The notes beneath the pieces were generated by a model. It did not search any database. It saw only the letters and a list, made by a program, of their open reading frames with translations, and was not told the DNA's origin. A program made the position numbers and the translations under genes. From NCBI GenBank assembly GCA_036362985.1, contig JAYGXS010000006.1, positions 10,419,526 through 10,483,525 on the forward strand: a stretch of 64,000 nucleotides of DNA. Direction: 5' to 3'. Source of the stretch: Ligula intestinalis (Eukaryota; Platyhelminthes; Cestoda; Diphyllobothriidea; Diphyllobothriidae). Shown here one piece after another: positions 12,137 through 21,192 of this stretch; position 1 is the first letter of the stretch, and the number at the start of each line of letters is the position of its first letter.

Positions 12137-15100
12137 CCCCCAAACAATTAAGTGGAAAGTGCAAATCGAATGTATCTATCAAAACAAAGTGTAACGGATC
12201 AAAGATAACATGTGTAAACTGCCATAACTGTTCCAGCAGCGAAAGTTCAAATTCATCGTCTGCAAGTTTTCCAGTTGCTGGAGTAACTCCGTTCTTAAGA
12301 ATCAGAACAATGAAAACAAAGACGCGATCACTGGGATAGCACTTGTACTAGCCTGAGCTTTCGCACTCGTACAGAAGGCCATCATCAGAGAAAATGAGCA
12401 CACAGTAACAATTGACATGTTTTTGTAGTCCAGCTACGAGATGATGGGGTCAGGGCGGAGGATGGGATGGCCTTCATGACTGAGTTCGCACTACTTTCTT
12501 TCCCCGCATCGTTTCGACGTGCGTCCTTGGCGTCATGGGGCTTGTCTCTGAACACGAGTTGGGCCGTGCTTCTTGGTCGCATGAACGGTGGGAAAAAATA
12601 AGAGGACGATATATCAACATGCCTGTTGATAGAGTTGGAGGCTAATCACAACGCCGATGGCGCACGCCATGGTGCCGAAGCCGCACACCATAACGTCTAG
12701 GACACACACCGAGACGTTACGGTGAGACGACGTAGCGTGGACTCAGCCAATCACGAATGTCACCGCCTCTTCCACCTTTATCGTCTCGTAGCTGGACTAC
12801 AAAAACATGTCAGATTCGGTAGGGTTTCGAAGAGGGTCTTACAAAGCCCTTATGTATTATATACACCTACCTAAATTTTTTAAGTAGGTTGAATTGCCTT
12901 AATCTTCCCGTTTTCTACACGTCATCCATTGATCCAGCAGGACTTTGATAATGGCATTGCACTGCAGAGTGGTCCTCCGAAGTTCACCACATACTATAAC
13001 CGCTCGAGTCAGTATACTAAGCGAAATTAGCCTTTTAAATTAACCGCGGGAATAACTGCTTACTTACAAATGGTAAGTAGGCTGATTTCCACAATCCTCC
13101 CATTTTTGTACTGCATTAGTCATCTTTTCTAGTTGATGTTGGTGGTTCAACTAGAAAATGTACTCCCAATGTCTTCGCCCGAGGTTAGGGCACACTCTCC
13201 CGACATACATGCGCTCGCCGTTGGTCGGGCGGGGGGTTAGCGACGACACCACTTCAGTGTCTTCTCCCAGGGTTTGAGTACGCGACCCAACTTGTTCGCA
13301 TAACTTTTTATTGTATTTTAGATAAATTTTGCGATCTAATTTGATCCCTACCATGCTCCGCCCGTCCTCTCCCCTAAAATAATGTGTCCGTGGGCCTGAG
13401 GGGCACGCTTCACACATTCCCCAGGCGGCCCCACAAGGAATCCCTACCGTCAATTCTCGCTGTGTGCTCATTTTCTTTCAAGATGGCCTCCTGTACGAAG
13501 CCGAAAGCTCAGACTAGTACAAGTGCTGTCCCACTGATCGTGCCTACGTCTCTTTTACAACAAGAATCTGGGGCACGCAAATTCGCGTCCACTCAGAACA
13601 ATCTCGTTATGGTTTCATCTTAATGGGCACATCTAATAATTATTAGAAATGCACTGTTAGCTGCCAACTTTCCAGGTCACGACATAACGAAACGTCTAGA
13701 AGGCTAGTGAGCTAACCACTGCGCCTACATCAGGCAATTAACGAGCCTGGAGTTAGCTTTTATGACACTCTCTCACTTGGCATCCGAGCCACTTCACTTC
13801 TTCTTGGGTGAAATCCTGTTTTTTTATAGGTAGACCAGTGGGTGCGGTGACACGCACACCGCGCCAGTCACTTGCACCCAATTCCAACTTTGTCCTGCTT
13901 AACTCTCAGACCACTCCCACACCTAAACCGATGTCAAGATAACAGTCGAGAAGACCGGAGATGGGAGAGGGTGCAGACAGTATGCACGAAACACACTCTG
14001 TTAGGACGGCCCAGTACGCGAGTTATCACTCGGTCCATCCTAAGGGTACGAGAACAAAGGAAGTCTACTGGCCACCGGTACATGCATTTACACGCGACCT
14101 TCAAAGGGCGGACACTACGGCAGGATGCAAGGACGCACGCGCACGCGAGACTGCCGCAGGCCGGGTTCTGCTAACAGGAGGTCGGGCTGAGGACACCGCC
14201 GATGGCTGCCTCCATCGGCCACTAGTGGAAAGCCAATAGGGAACAATGACAACTGGCTCTTACATACGCCAATGCGAACAGAAGGCACACTCTGTTGCCA
14301 AGACGCGCTACCGACGACCCGAGACTGCTGCCGAGCTACAGACGATAGAGGACGCGCTGCTGACGCGCATACAGAAGACAACGCTGATGTACAAGCAGAA
14401 CTAGTGACAGTAAAGTATTATCTGCTTTTCTGTTCTGCCTTATCTTCCTAACTAGGGGACATAACCCATGTCAACGCAGGCACACCTAATGTGATAACAT
14501 TTGGCGACGCAGGCGATCATTTCAGACACAAGGTTATAACACACTCTAACACGCGCCACAACAACACCGTCTTGCTAGGTAGGCTTCCGCGTGTGCGGGA
14601 GCGCCACAAAGTCACTGCAGCCTGACTCCCAGCCCGCAGCAAGCCACTCCACTCAACAAGACACACTGGAATGACGATGGTGTCCAATTCATCCCGTCGG
14701 CTGGCAACCCTCCAAGCAACAGCTTTTAGCGCACCGTGACAGCTTCAAGCGCATCAGATTGCTTTTAGTGAGGAAAGTAATGCGCTGAGGGTCGACGTCG
14801 CTCTCTCACCCACCACCGGCAACAGACCAACGCATCGCTGATTGGTCGCCTGAGGTTGGATGAGCACAGTGCTTAAAGATTACTATCACTGTAACCTAAT
14901 TCACACACAGGTCACAATCCCTACGCCCCCTCCACTTGCTATAGGGCACACATAGGACATCGGCAGCAACGACGCAAGAACTGTCACTTACTTTTAAATA
15001 AAGGTTGGCTGGCGAAAATGCACAAGTGGCAGACCAATTTCATTTTTAAAAAACGAAGAAGCGCGAGACTGTACCTTGGGAAGCAAAGATGGCATCCACA

Positions 15101-18100
15101 ACTGTTTCCTTTAACTCTTCGATTTCTGTCGGTGAAAGGCAGTGGAGTTGCCGTTTGACCAGTCTAAATAACTCTTCGCGTCGGAGGCCCTTCAGGGTGC
15201 TAACAAGTGCAGAGATGCAGGCCGATCTGAGGCCAGCAGAAATCTGTCGTAGATAACGCAGTTGCGGACTGTCCTCTACCAAATCTGGAAAGAGGCCAAT
15301 GTTTGCGGCCAAATGGGGGGCCGGAGGAGGAGTGAAGGGCTGAGCAGGAACAAAGCCGGGAGCGAAAGATTCGGGGGGATAGCGCGGGCCAGGCGTAGGC
15401 GGTGGCGGTGGCACCGGGGAGAAATGGCGCGGTCGAAATGGAGCAGGATCACCGGGACTGGGATAACCGGAGGGATGTTGCGGTGGGGGACCCAGTGGGC
15501 CACACCACCAAGGATTGGGCGGAGCTCTGGGGGGCCCCAGCGGCATTGGCCCTGGCGGAGGACATCCTGAGCAATAGAGGTGGGACAGTGGGGAAGACGG
15601 GAGTTAGACGCCTGAATGTAAAAATATTGTATCGCAGAGCCGGTAAAATTTCTCGCAAACATAACGCGGGACGGTATTTGCTTACCGGAAACATTCACGT
15701 GTCCATGAGGCGGAGGCGGGTAGGCGGGACCCAAGGGGCCGCCTAGTAGTGGAGGTCCGTGCCGCATGGCTGATCCGCCCATAGGTGGGCCCGCTATGAA
15801 AGGACCCGGTTGTGGGACCTGTTTTGGATCCTGGAAAGGACCTGCCGCATTGCTCCCAGCGGGACGGCAAGTCCGGCCAACACTGATGCGTGCAAGGCTA
15901 GATAGAAGAGCGACGAGACCTAACTTCGGAGTTGATGCAGGTGACAGTGCAGCATACTCCCGCAAGTAATCACTAAGCCAGGCCTTCACACTATCCTCCA
16001 CAGACGGTCCCAGGAATAGGAGGTTCGCTACACCACAGGCCGTCTAAAAATGGAGAAATTGAACATACAGCGTAAAAAAGGCAGAAAAGTTACACAATCG
16101 GGCCCGATAGACTTAGTTTCACTTCATGACTCGGTGTTTAGAGCCACTGCGTGAGGCGCGCGTCTTGAAGATCTCATAGTGTCACCTGGATCAGGTCTTT
16201 GGAGTGGACTCCGAATGTTTCTGCATTGTAGATATGCCAAAATAGTAAACCGCCTCGGAGGCAGTGGGTTTCTCCCATGCGCTAAATTTTGCTTCAGAAC
16301 GATTTATAAATAGATGGAAGACACACCGATATATTGATTTACCTATGTCTAAGCGCATAGCCGGGACGATTCTACAACTGCTGAGATCACTGACCCTTCA
16401 CAATCACAAGCCGAAACTATGGATTCAGCATGTGGATTATACCCTCTTCGCTATTGAATGCGATGGAGTTTTGACACTCGAAGAACATCTTAACGTCAGT
16501 TTCCCAGACATACGTGTTGGGGTATAGAGGGAAAAGAAGAACCAACTGGTCTGTTCAAGTGTCAATGCCTGTCGTACAGGGTGCGCTGGCCCAAGAAACA
16601 AGGTAATCAGAAAAGTTGCAAATATGACACAAGTACTTAGCTTCAACAGTAACCACTCAATTAGTTGCATAACAGAACTATGAAAGGACATTCTACTGGT
16701 GAATTTAGAAAAACTGCAGTAAATTGCAAGGCAATGTTTCCGCTTTCGGTGAGTATTTACAGTGAGAAAATAAGCGCGCTTGGTTCTCAAACGAGACACC
16801 AAACCACACTGAACACAACTGTTAAGGTCTCTGTACGTCAAAAAACACCTCGGAAACCGTCAGACGTTTTCTAGCACTACCCTTTAGTAAGACTGAACTC
16901 AGACCAAAGACCATCGTCCGAGACCAGCTGGTGAAACCGAAAAAGTCACAGCCAAGGCGACAGGTCAAGTATTGTTTATTTCTGAAATTGCGCATTTGTG
17001 AGTCCAGCTATTGCTTAGATAAATGAGAGGATTATTACGGACGCAGATGGTCAAAGACGCCTCATCTTTGAGGATTAAGCATTAAGCTATAAGATGTCAA
17101 AATCCTCGCAAAAGACAGCAATTGTGTGTTGTGATTCGTCTGAATCATGGTTGGACCAATAAATGGGCGCATCCTGAGGAATAGATCGGTGCACAAGCAA
17201 ATAATATATACTCTCGATCTACAACCGGCTAGACATCGACCTCGATGGCTAAATGGCTAGGACGTCTGCCCCTGACCGCCGAGGCGCGAGTTCGAAACTC
17301 GGGTGCGGCGGCAATTTCAGCTGCTACACTAGAGTTGGCTACCTGTGGCTGATGAGGGCCAATAGCCCGAAATAGCTATATCACGGTGCCTTGTCTGAAC
17401 CGGAATACTCGTATTGCGAAAACATTTAAAAAAAGATGTGTTACTGACAGTTGGCTAATAACATATCAATTATCAGTACCTTTGCGGAACACAGTTGGTT
17501 GATTCGACTTTCAAAAGCATTATCCCAGGATGGGGCATCCTGAGGAATAGATCGGTGCAAAAACAAATAATGTAACAACTATACCCAGTCTATGCAGAGT
17601 TCCTGACCAGAGCAAATGGTCATACACGGCGGGCGCGGCTGAACCGTGCCCACAGCACAGACCCAAGAGGCAAATCTTAAAGGGCTACGACACAACTTTA
17701 ATTCTGTCTACTTAAGTGATTTAAGTAGGCTTGTCTTAATATCAGAAATAATACGACACGGACCCAGAGTTCAACCCCGTTTATCGAAGTTGGACCGGCT
17801 GCCACAGATTGTGGGACGTTGACAGAGGCCTCAAGGATGAAGCCAGCAAGACGGCGAAGGCCTAAGAGACCGGCTGAATGGCTCAGACCACTGGCCTGGT
17901 ACAACAACCAATTGAGACACCAATGAGGTTGAGGTAGATGCAATGAAAATGGCGGAGGGTCGAACTGTTGGCTAACAGAAGGGCCGGTAGCAGAAGGCGA
18001 AGGAAGTGGAGGGGGAGGAGGTGGTTGAGGAATACCGAATTGACGACGCAAATCTTGGGCAAAAGTTGGCAGGCTGACGGCAATTAGGGCCTGCGCGCTT

Positions 18101-21100
18101 CTAACGCTTGCCCATTTCCCCTGTAAATTATAAAAGAATTTGACGATCAGGTAGACTGAAAGGGAGTCAAAATGGCAATGCAGAGAGTTTGACAGGGTTT
18201 GTATATGAGAAGACTTTACTAGTCATAAAAGGAGGGAACAAGTAATAAACTACCGCAGTTAATTGGGCCGGTTGGGTAGGCATATGACAAACGAATATAG
18301 TGCATAGCTTTATATATGCAAGTAAAAGTCATGCAAACAGGATCGAGGCTGAAGCAGTATGCCTGACTTTCGACTACAAGTACCTAAAACTTTGCGTTCG
18401 GTATACCAAAGAAAAATGAATCCTCACAAAGACATTCACTTTAACATGTTAGAATAATTAAAAAATAAAAAATAATTGTCATCCCTATAAGTGTCCGTCT
18501 GTAGAAAAAACGAAGCGAAACTTAAGCTAAACGTTTACATGAAGACCATCAATGGCCCTGTATACCCCCTACTTACACGCGTAAATTTCTTAATTCACAT
18601 GATTATTGTACACTGATTTCTTCCCCAATATTCCCCACCCATTCTACCCACTAAAACCCGACGTGTGTATTGAAGTGGAGCGCGCTTCGCGCGCACAATG
18701 GGAACCTCACGATAGATCCTTAGCCGAAGGTCTAAGAACCGCTTCCGTCGCCACACGAACTGTGTCGAGTCAAGTGTTGATTTGGCCCCTTTTGACACCT
18801 CTAATTGGGTAATTGTGCCGGATCGAGGACAGTAACAACGAGCTCATGAACTGAGTGACGCCAAACCTATTCAAACCACCTCAGTCGTATTGCATAGGTC
18901 GCCTGGGATATCCTTTCGATGTGGCCGCAGTGCAGACTGTTTCATTTAAGAAGAAGTCGGTGTACTCCACCAGAAGGACGGTCCTCAAGCAGTAGTTGTC
19001 AAATACCCCCAGTTTTCTTTCATCTCCTATGCGCATAGCCAAAGGGAAGGAAAGAATGAACGAATGCACGGTACACGCAAAACTTCGTGGCAATATAAAT
19101 AGCGATATATCGCGTGGGGTCCATAGGCATTTTCTAAGGCTTGAGAAAAATCGACAAGCTGCACCGATTCGGGAGACAATTTCATCCTTCCTCTGTCCAT
19201 TCGACAGGACATCGCCCGAGGTATTTGAAGCTGTTTGCTTCTTCAAGTTAACAGGCAATTATATCCAAAGGTGCCTTCTTTTGGGCAGGGATATAATAGA
19301 AAAACACTTTGGCCTTCCAAGTGTTTATTGATAAACCGACTGGTTTAGCGACCTCAGTCACCCGGGCAGGCTTTTAGATTCTAACTCACTTAGCCGACGC
19401 GGCAGGGGAATTTTAATACAAGTGGTCCGAGTGAGAGTGCAAAAAGTGACTTAAATACCATGCCAGATTCCGAAACCACCTTCACATCTGCCGGAACATT
19501 GACGTTGTCATAAGAACTAACGTACGACAACGTAGATATTAGAATAATATGCAAAACTCACCATTGTACAAAAGTAGACAATGCGTAGTAGTTGACAGAC
19601 GACAGGCACAGTGATCCACGGTCCAAGCAGGCGGGAGTTGAATTCCACGGAACGCAAATCTAGACAGTCCAGTACGTCCTCATCTGCCTCGTCTGTGTCC
19701 TCGTCAGAATCTGCCTCTGCTCCCTCTGTCTCCTCCTCAGCATCTGCATCGGGTGCATCCTCAGCCTTGGGGCTACCGGCTGGGCTGTCAGTGGACAGGG
19801 GGTCCGCTGGCAGAGCTAGTCGTTTTGCAGGCGGTGGACCCTTGACGCCGGAACTAACAGCTGAACTGGGCTGACGACCCGGGTGTCGAGTGTTGGAGGC
19901 TGAGAGCACGTTCCACTGTGGTGGCGGTGACAAACGCGCCAAAAGGTATAATGACCAGGCACAGAGGCGGGCCGAGAAGTCGGAACTGGCAGCTTCACTC
20001 TCCAGACTGCAAATTTCAAGCATCTAAAGGTACGGATGCAATGAGCACATAGGTGTGGGTTGAAACCAATGGTGTAGAGAGAAGGTAGACCAAGTTAGTA
20101 GTTAAGGCTGAGTGGATAGACACTGGTTTACTTGGAAGTGGAAAGATGGTTTGCGTTGCACTTTTATGTACGTCATCACTGCCAGAAACGCTACTATTCC
20201 CCTTATTGATCTTCATGCGTGATAGAGCACATGCAGAGTTTGAGCCCTCATGAGTGGGTAAGCTTCATCGCGAGTGCACGAACGTTGCAGAAAAACTGCT
20301 TGAAATAAACGACTTCAAGGCTTTTCAGTAGTTTCCCAGTGTTATGGGGGCATCTCTAAAATGAACACAAATTATCTCGCAAAAAATATGGTTTGGTAAA
20401 AACGGCGACCCAGATGTGCTGGTGAAATATGCGGCAAAGCCACGACTGTCCCTTCTGTAAACAACATTGTTATAAAGTTGGGAAAATGGGATAGGTATTT
20501 TCTAAGTAAAGGGATCTGTTTTGCTGCGGAAAGTGCAGGCATTATACAGGTAATTTAGCACACAGTCATCACAAACAGAAGCTCAAGGTATTCTTGCTTT
20601 TAATTCGGGTTTTGACACCGAAAGGAATTGATTGCATGACACCTGCAGGTTTGCTAAATGGAAAAAACTTTCTACAGCTGGGGTTGACGTCTCCACAACA
20701 AGATGACGAAGATTTATTGCACGGACAGAACAATGCATGCGAAGTAACGACTCACGTCAGTAATGAGTGTAATAAGAAATGATTCTGCGGCTCGAATGTG
20801 CGGTGGATGACGGCGGGCTTCTTTTTGTTGCTGCCATCCGCGTTTTCGACGTCGACCGGTAGAAGACGGTGATTGCTCAGCGCCCCCAGACAGTTGGGGT
20901 TGGCAATTATTCAAATAGGCGCTTGCGATTGGGAAAGCAAATTCCAAAATAGGACGCCGTGAAGGCGGACACAAGCGAATAAGGTTTGAGGTGAGCTCAC
21001 TGAGACGATTCCATTCCGCGGCGTTCCGATTAAGTGGGTTTTGCGTCCGCGATGAATCATTCTCAGCTGAGACTGTCCCAAGAAACCGTTTCCAAAGACT

Positions 21101-21192
21101 GCCAACAGCTGCCAGTTTTGTGCCACAAAATAAATCTGATAAAAGATATGAAGGGGAAAATTCGGATACATATCGTTTCATAACAAGTGCCG
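732..21192 (-). CDS. Gene 1: large unrecognised helical scaffold-like protein, 7 exons, 3' part off the window
   Basis: Seven exons run from right to left: 21192-20756, 20023-19562, 18090-17764, 16043-15686, 15566-15075, 5696-5235 and 1081-732. Every proposed intron has GT/AG ends and all phases match (0, 0, 0, 1, 1, 1, then 0 at the last donor), so about 960 codons read without a stop. I see leucine-rich helices that could form an armadillo/HEAT-like scaffold, a basic patch, an acidic Glu/Asp stretch and two proline-rich linkers. I see no catalytic motif. Introns 5 and 6 are 9.4 and 4.2 kb and are loaded with transposon debris (a Helitron, a Penelope tail, hammerhead repeats). The first listed exon starts mid-protein, so both termini lie outside what I can define. 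I do not recognise the family. A large RNA-processing or ubiquitin-pathway scaffold is only a guess. Confidence 0.72.
2150..2960 (-). mobile_element. Penelope-like element, 3' fragment (endonuclease plus tail)
   Basis: Positions 2822-2550 encode a GIY-YIG endonuclease domain in one frame: a VYSI strand, two Cys of the CxxC-type insertion, RYVGE and the R..EH helix that follow in Penelope-like elements. The upstream C-terminal linker is present in broken form. Downstream on the same strand, near 2200-2155, is a hammerhead motif typical of Penelope terminal repeats. There is no reverse transcriptase, so the copy is 5'-truncated and dead. It lies in intron 6 of gene 1. Confidence 0.75.
2155..2200 (-). 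ncRNA. Penelope-type hammerhead ribozyme, core intact
   Basis: On the minus strand the core CTGACGA (2191-2185) is followed by a GGAAGC/GTTTTT stem II with wobble pairs, then GAAACGTC. The four-base ACGT forms the minimal stem III and GUC is the expected cleavage triplet. Stem I is short and only partly paired. Minimal type-I hammerheads of this form are known in Penelope-like elements. Confidence 0.6.
3719..3772 (+). ncRNA. Degenerate hammerhead in first unit
   Basis: The core is CCGACGA instead of CTGANGA, and the GAAA box reads GATA. The stem II region (GGTT/AGCC) and the flanks match the intact copy 289 bp downstream. It is probably inactive. Confidence 0.4.
4012..4060 (+). ncRNA. Hammerhead ribozyme motif in second unit
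   Basis: The core CTGATGA (4023-4029) is followed by a perfect GGCT-AATA-AGCC stem-loop II, GAAA, and a short near-palindromic stem III (ATGGCTAT). Stem I (CCGG/CCAG side) is only partly paired, so activity is uncertain. Confidence 0.6.
5235..5696 (-). CDS. Gene 1, exon 6
   Basis: This 462-bp exon is phase 1 at both ends, with a TATGCTAG acceptor and a GTGG|GTGAGG donor. Using that donor rather than the GAG|GTGGGT six bases earlier gives the phase needed by the last exon. It encodes leucine-rich helices with a short glycine stretch near residue 100. It is isolated between a Helitron-bearing intron and a Penelope-bearing intron, so its membership in this gene rests on frame, phase and style rather than on proximity. 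Confidence 0.65.
5896..8962 (+). mobile_element. Helitron copy 1 (Rep-only, helicase absent)
   Basis: The 3' end is a classic Helitron terminus: a GC-rich hairpin (8935-8950 region) about 10 bases before CTAG at 8959-8962, followed by T. The body encodes a decayed Helitron N-terminal region and HUH replication initiator. It lacks the Pif1-type helicase and stops about 100 bp after the tyrosine region, exactly as in copy 2. The 5' end is uncertain. Homology to copy 2 begins near 6064 (a possible TC start), but a third fragment at 42580-42870 shares sequence back to about 5896. Confidence 0.8.
6366..8866 (+). pseudogene. Helitron Rep protein, decayed (copy 1)
   Basis: In order there are: a basic N-terminal region with repeated QxLQRR-type blocks (6569-6860), the C..C.A..W zinc-like segment and the IGSLLPP block (7016-7486), the NAPTCNEVAV region (7560-7830), the GLPHAH HUH motif (8320-8335 area), and the IKYVCKYINKG tyrosine motif (8719-8750). 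Frameshifts and stops break it into at least six pieces. A duplicated segment replaces the stretch that should carry the TCNPSW strand. Confidence 0.75.
9000..9410. repeat. Long (GAA)n/(TTC)n microsatellite
   Basis: There are more than 400 bp of purine-only GAA-type triplets with GAG, GCA and GGA interruptions, starting 38 bp after the Helitron 3' end. Open frames through it (poly-Ser or poly-Arg/Glu) are composition artefacts. Homopurine tracts of this kind can form triplex (H-DNA). Confidence 0.95.
11310..11420. repeat. (TAG)n microsatellite
   Basis: About 110 bp of AGT/TAG triplets with a few substitutions. Confidence 0.95.
12101..12135. repeat. (TAA)n microsatellite
   Basis: About eleven uninterrupted AAT triplets. 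Confidence 0.95.
12340..12395 (-). ncRNA. Penelope-type hammerhead motif (GAAAGCTC form)
   Basis: On the minus strand CTGATGA (12388-12382) is followed 19 bases later by GAAAGCTC, in which AGCT would be the minimal stem III and CUC the cleavage triplet. The following TCCCAG..GATCG block matches tails of other Penelope copies here. Stem II pairing is weak. Confidence 0.4.
12414..12811. mobile_element. MITE-like element with perfect 28-bp terminal inverted repeats
   Basis: Positions 12414-12441 and 12784-12811 are exact reverse complements (28/28), each beginning GACATGTTTTTG when read inward. The 342-bp interior has no transposase and no long open frame. A clear target-site duplication is not visible beside the arms, so the superfamily is undetermined. 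A foldback or non-autonomous DNA transposon is the simplest reading. Confidence 0.6.
13880..14650 (+). repeat. Diverged copy of the Penelope-tail-like repeat
   Basis: Blocks near 13910-13990 and 14570-14640 match the order of blocks at 535-600 and 620-690, with about 580 bp of unmatched sequence between them here. It lies in intron 5 of gene 1. Confidence 0.4.
15075..15566 (-). CDS. Gene 1, exon 5 (Pro/Gly-rich linker then helices)
   Basis: This 492-bp exon is phase 1 at both ends, with a TTGCTCAG acceptor and a CAAG|GTACAG donor. The first ~80 residues continue the Pro/Gly-rich linker begun in the previous exon. The last ~75 residues are a dense set of amphipathic helices. The next exon with a matching phase is 9.4 kb further left. 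Confidence 0.75.
15686..16043 (-). CDS. Gene 1, exon 4
   Basis: This 358-bp exon runs from a TTTTTAG acceptor to a CCG|GTAAGC donor and shifts the phase from 0 to 1. The first ~60 residues are helical. The rest is a Gly/Pro-rich linker that continues into the next exon across a 119-bp intron. The split glycine codon (G|GA) reads cleanly across that junction, which is good support for the model. Confidence 0.75.
16260..16880 (+). mobile_element. Penelope-like reverse transcriptase relic
   Basis: Broken frames read through the C-terminal part of a Penelope reverse transcriptase: a KPKLW..HVDYTLF segment where YVDD should be, then HLN..FPDI, and about 80 codons later a KRSC-like region and the linker before the endonuclease. 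The catalytic box has lost its second aspartate. No endonuclease remains. It is antisense within intron 3 of gene 1. Confidence 0.65.
17164..17570 (+). repeat. tRNA-headed hammerhead short repeat with tandem remnant (367-bp period)
   Basis: The unit has a tRNA-like head (A-box-like TGGCTAAATGG near 17246, B-box GCGAGTTCGAAACTCGG near 17286), a hammerhead at 17337-17390, and a tail ending in a 45-bp segment (17531-17570) that is also present upstream at 17164-17212. The upstream segment looks like the end of a preceding unit, so this is one full unit plus the end of another. Confidence 0.7.
17337..17390 (+). ncRNA. Hammerhead ribozyme, all core residues intact
   Basis: The core CTGATGA (17349-17355) is followed by stem II GGGC-CAATA-GCCC, then GAAA, then the palindromic stem III ATAGCTAT and a UA cleavage position. 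Stem I pairs GGC/ACC/GTGG upstream with TCAC/GGT/GCC downstream, leaving two bulged T residues. A sister copy at 39171 keeps the fold with different stem I bases. Confidence 0.75.
17764..18090 (-). CDS. Gene 1, proline-rich exon
   Basis: This is a 109-codon phase 0/0 exon. It begins after a GCGCGCAG acceptor and ends at a TGG|GTCCGT donor. About 20 residues in there is a polyproline run, followed by a Pro/Ser linker and then helical sequence. The donor is weaker than its neighbours, but it is the one that keeps the frame open into the next exon. Confidence 0.65.
19562..20023 (-). CDS. Gene 1, acidic exon
   Basis: This is a 154-codon phase 0/0 exon between a CTTTAG acceptor and an ATG|GTGAGT donor. 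It opens with a hydrophobic helical stretch. It then carries a Ser/Pro-rich linker followed by a long Glu/Asp tract (roughly residues 85-115 of the exon) of low complexity, and closes with a hydrophobic helix. The acidic tract resembles the disordered linkers of nuclear scaffold proteins, but composition alone does not identify a family. Confidence 0.7.
20756..21192 (-). CDS. Gene 1, first visible exon
   Basis: The exon is read from a probable AG acceptor at 21193/21194 to a strong GTGAGT donor just below 20756, ending in phase 0. It encodes a helical segment with a serine/lysine/arginine-rich basic patch (a GRRRKRGW-type run) near its 3' end. The frame stays open upstream of the chosen acceptor for a further ~40 bases, so the 5' border is the least certain boundary of this gene. 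The gene must extend upstream (above 21.2 kb), but I could not identify another exon there. Confidence 0.6.

Larger units (their letters stand above)
9440..12330. other. Intronic stretch with microsatellites only
   Basis: I see no gene or recognisable element here. It contains TAG-type triplets at 11310-11420 and TAA triplets at 12101-12135. An open frame at 10217-10585 is unconvincing (see rejected items). Confidence 0.6.

Noticed and set aside
15262..15746. Plus-strand frames rich in Arg and Gly
   Set aside because: Shadows of the Pro/Gly-rich exons of gene 1 on the minus strand.
17230..17310. tRNA gene
   Set aside because: A- and B-box-like motifs are present, but the acceptor stem and anticodon arm are not intact, and the sequence recurs as the head of a short repeat.
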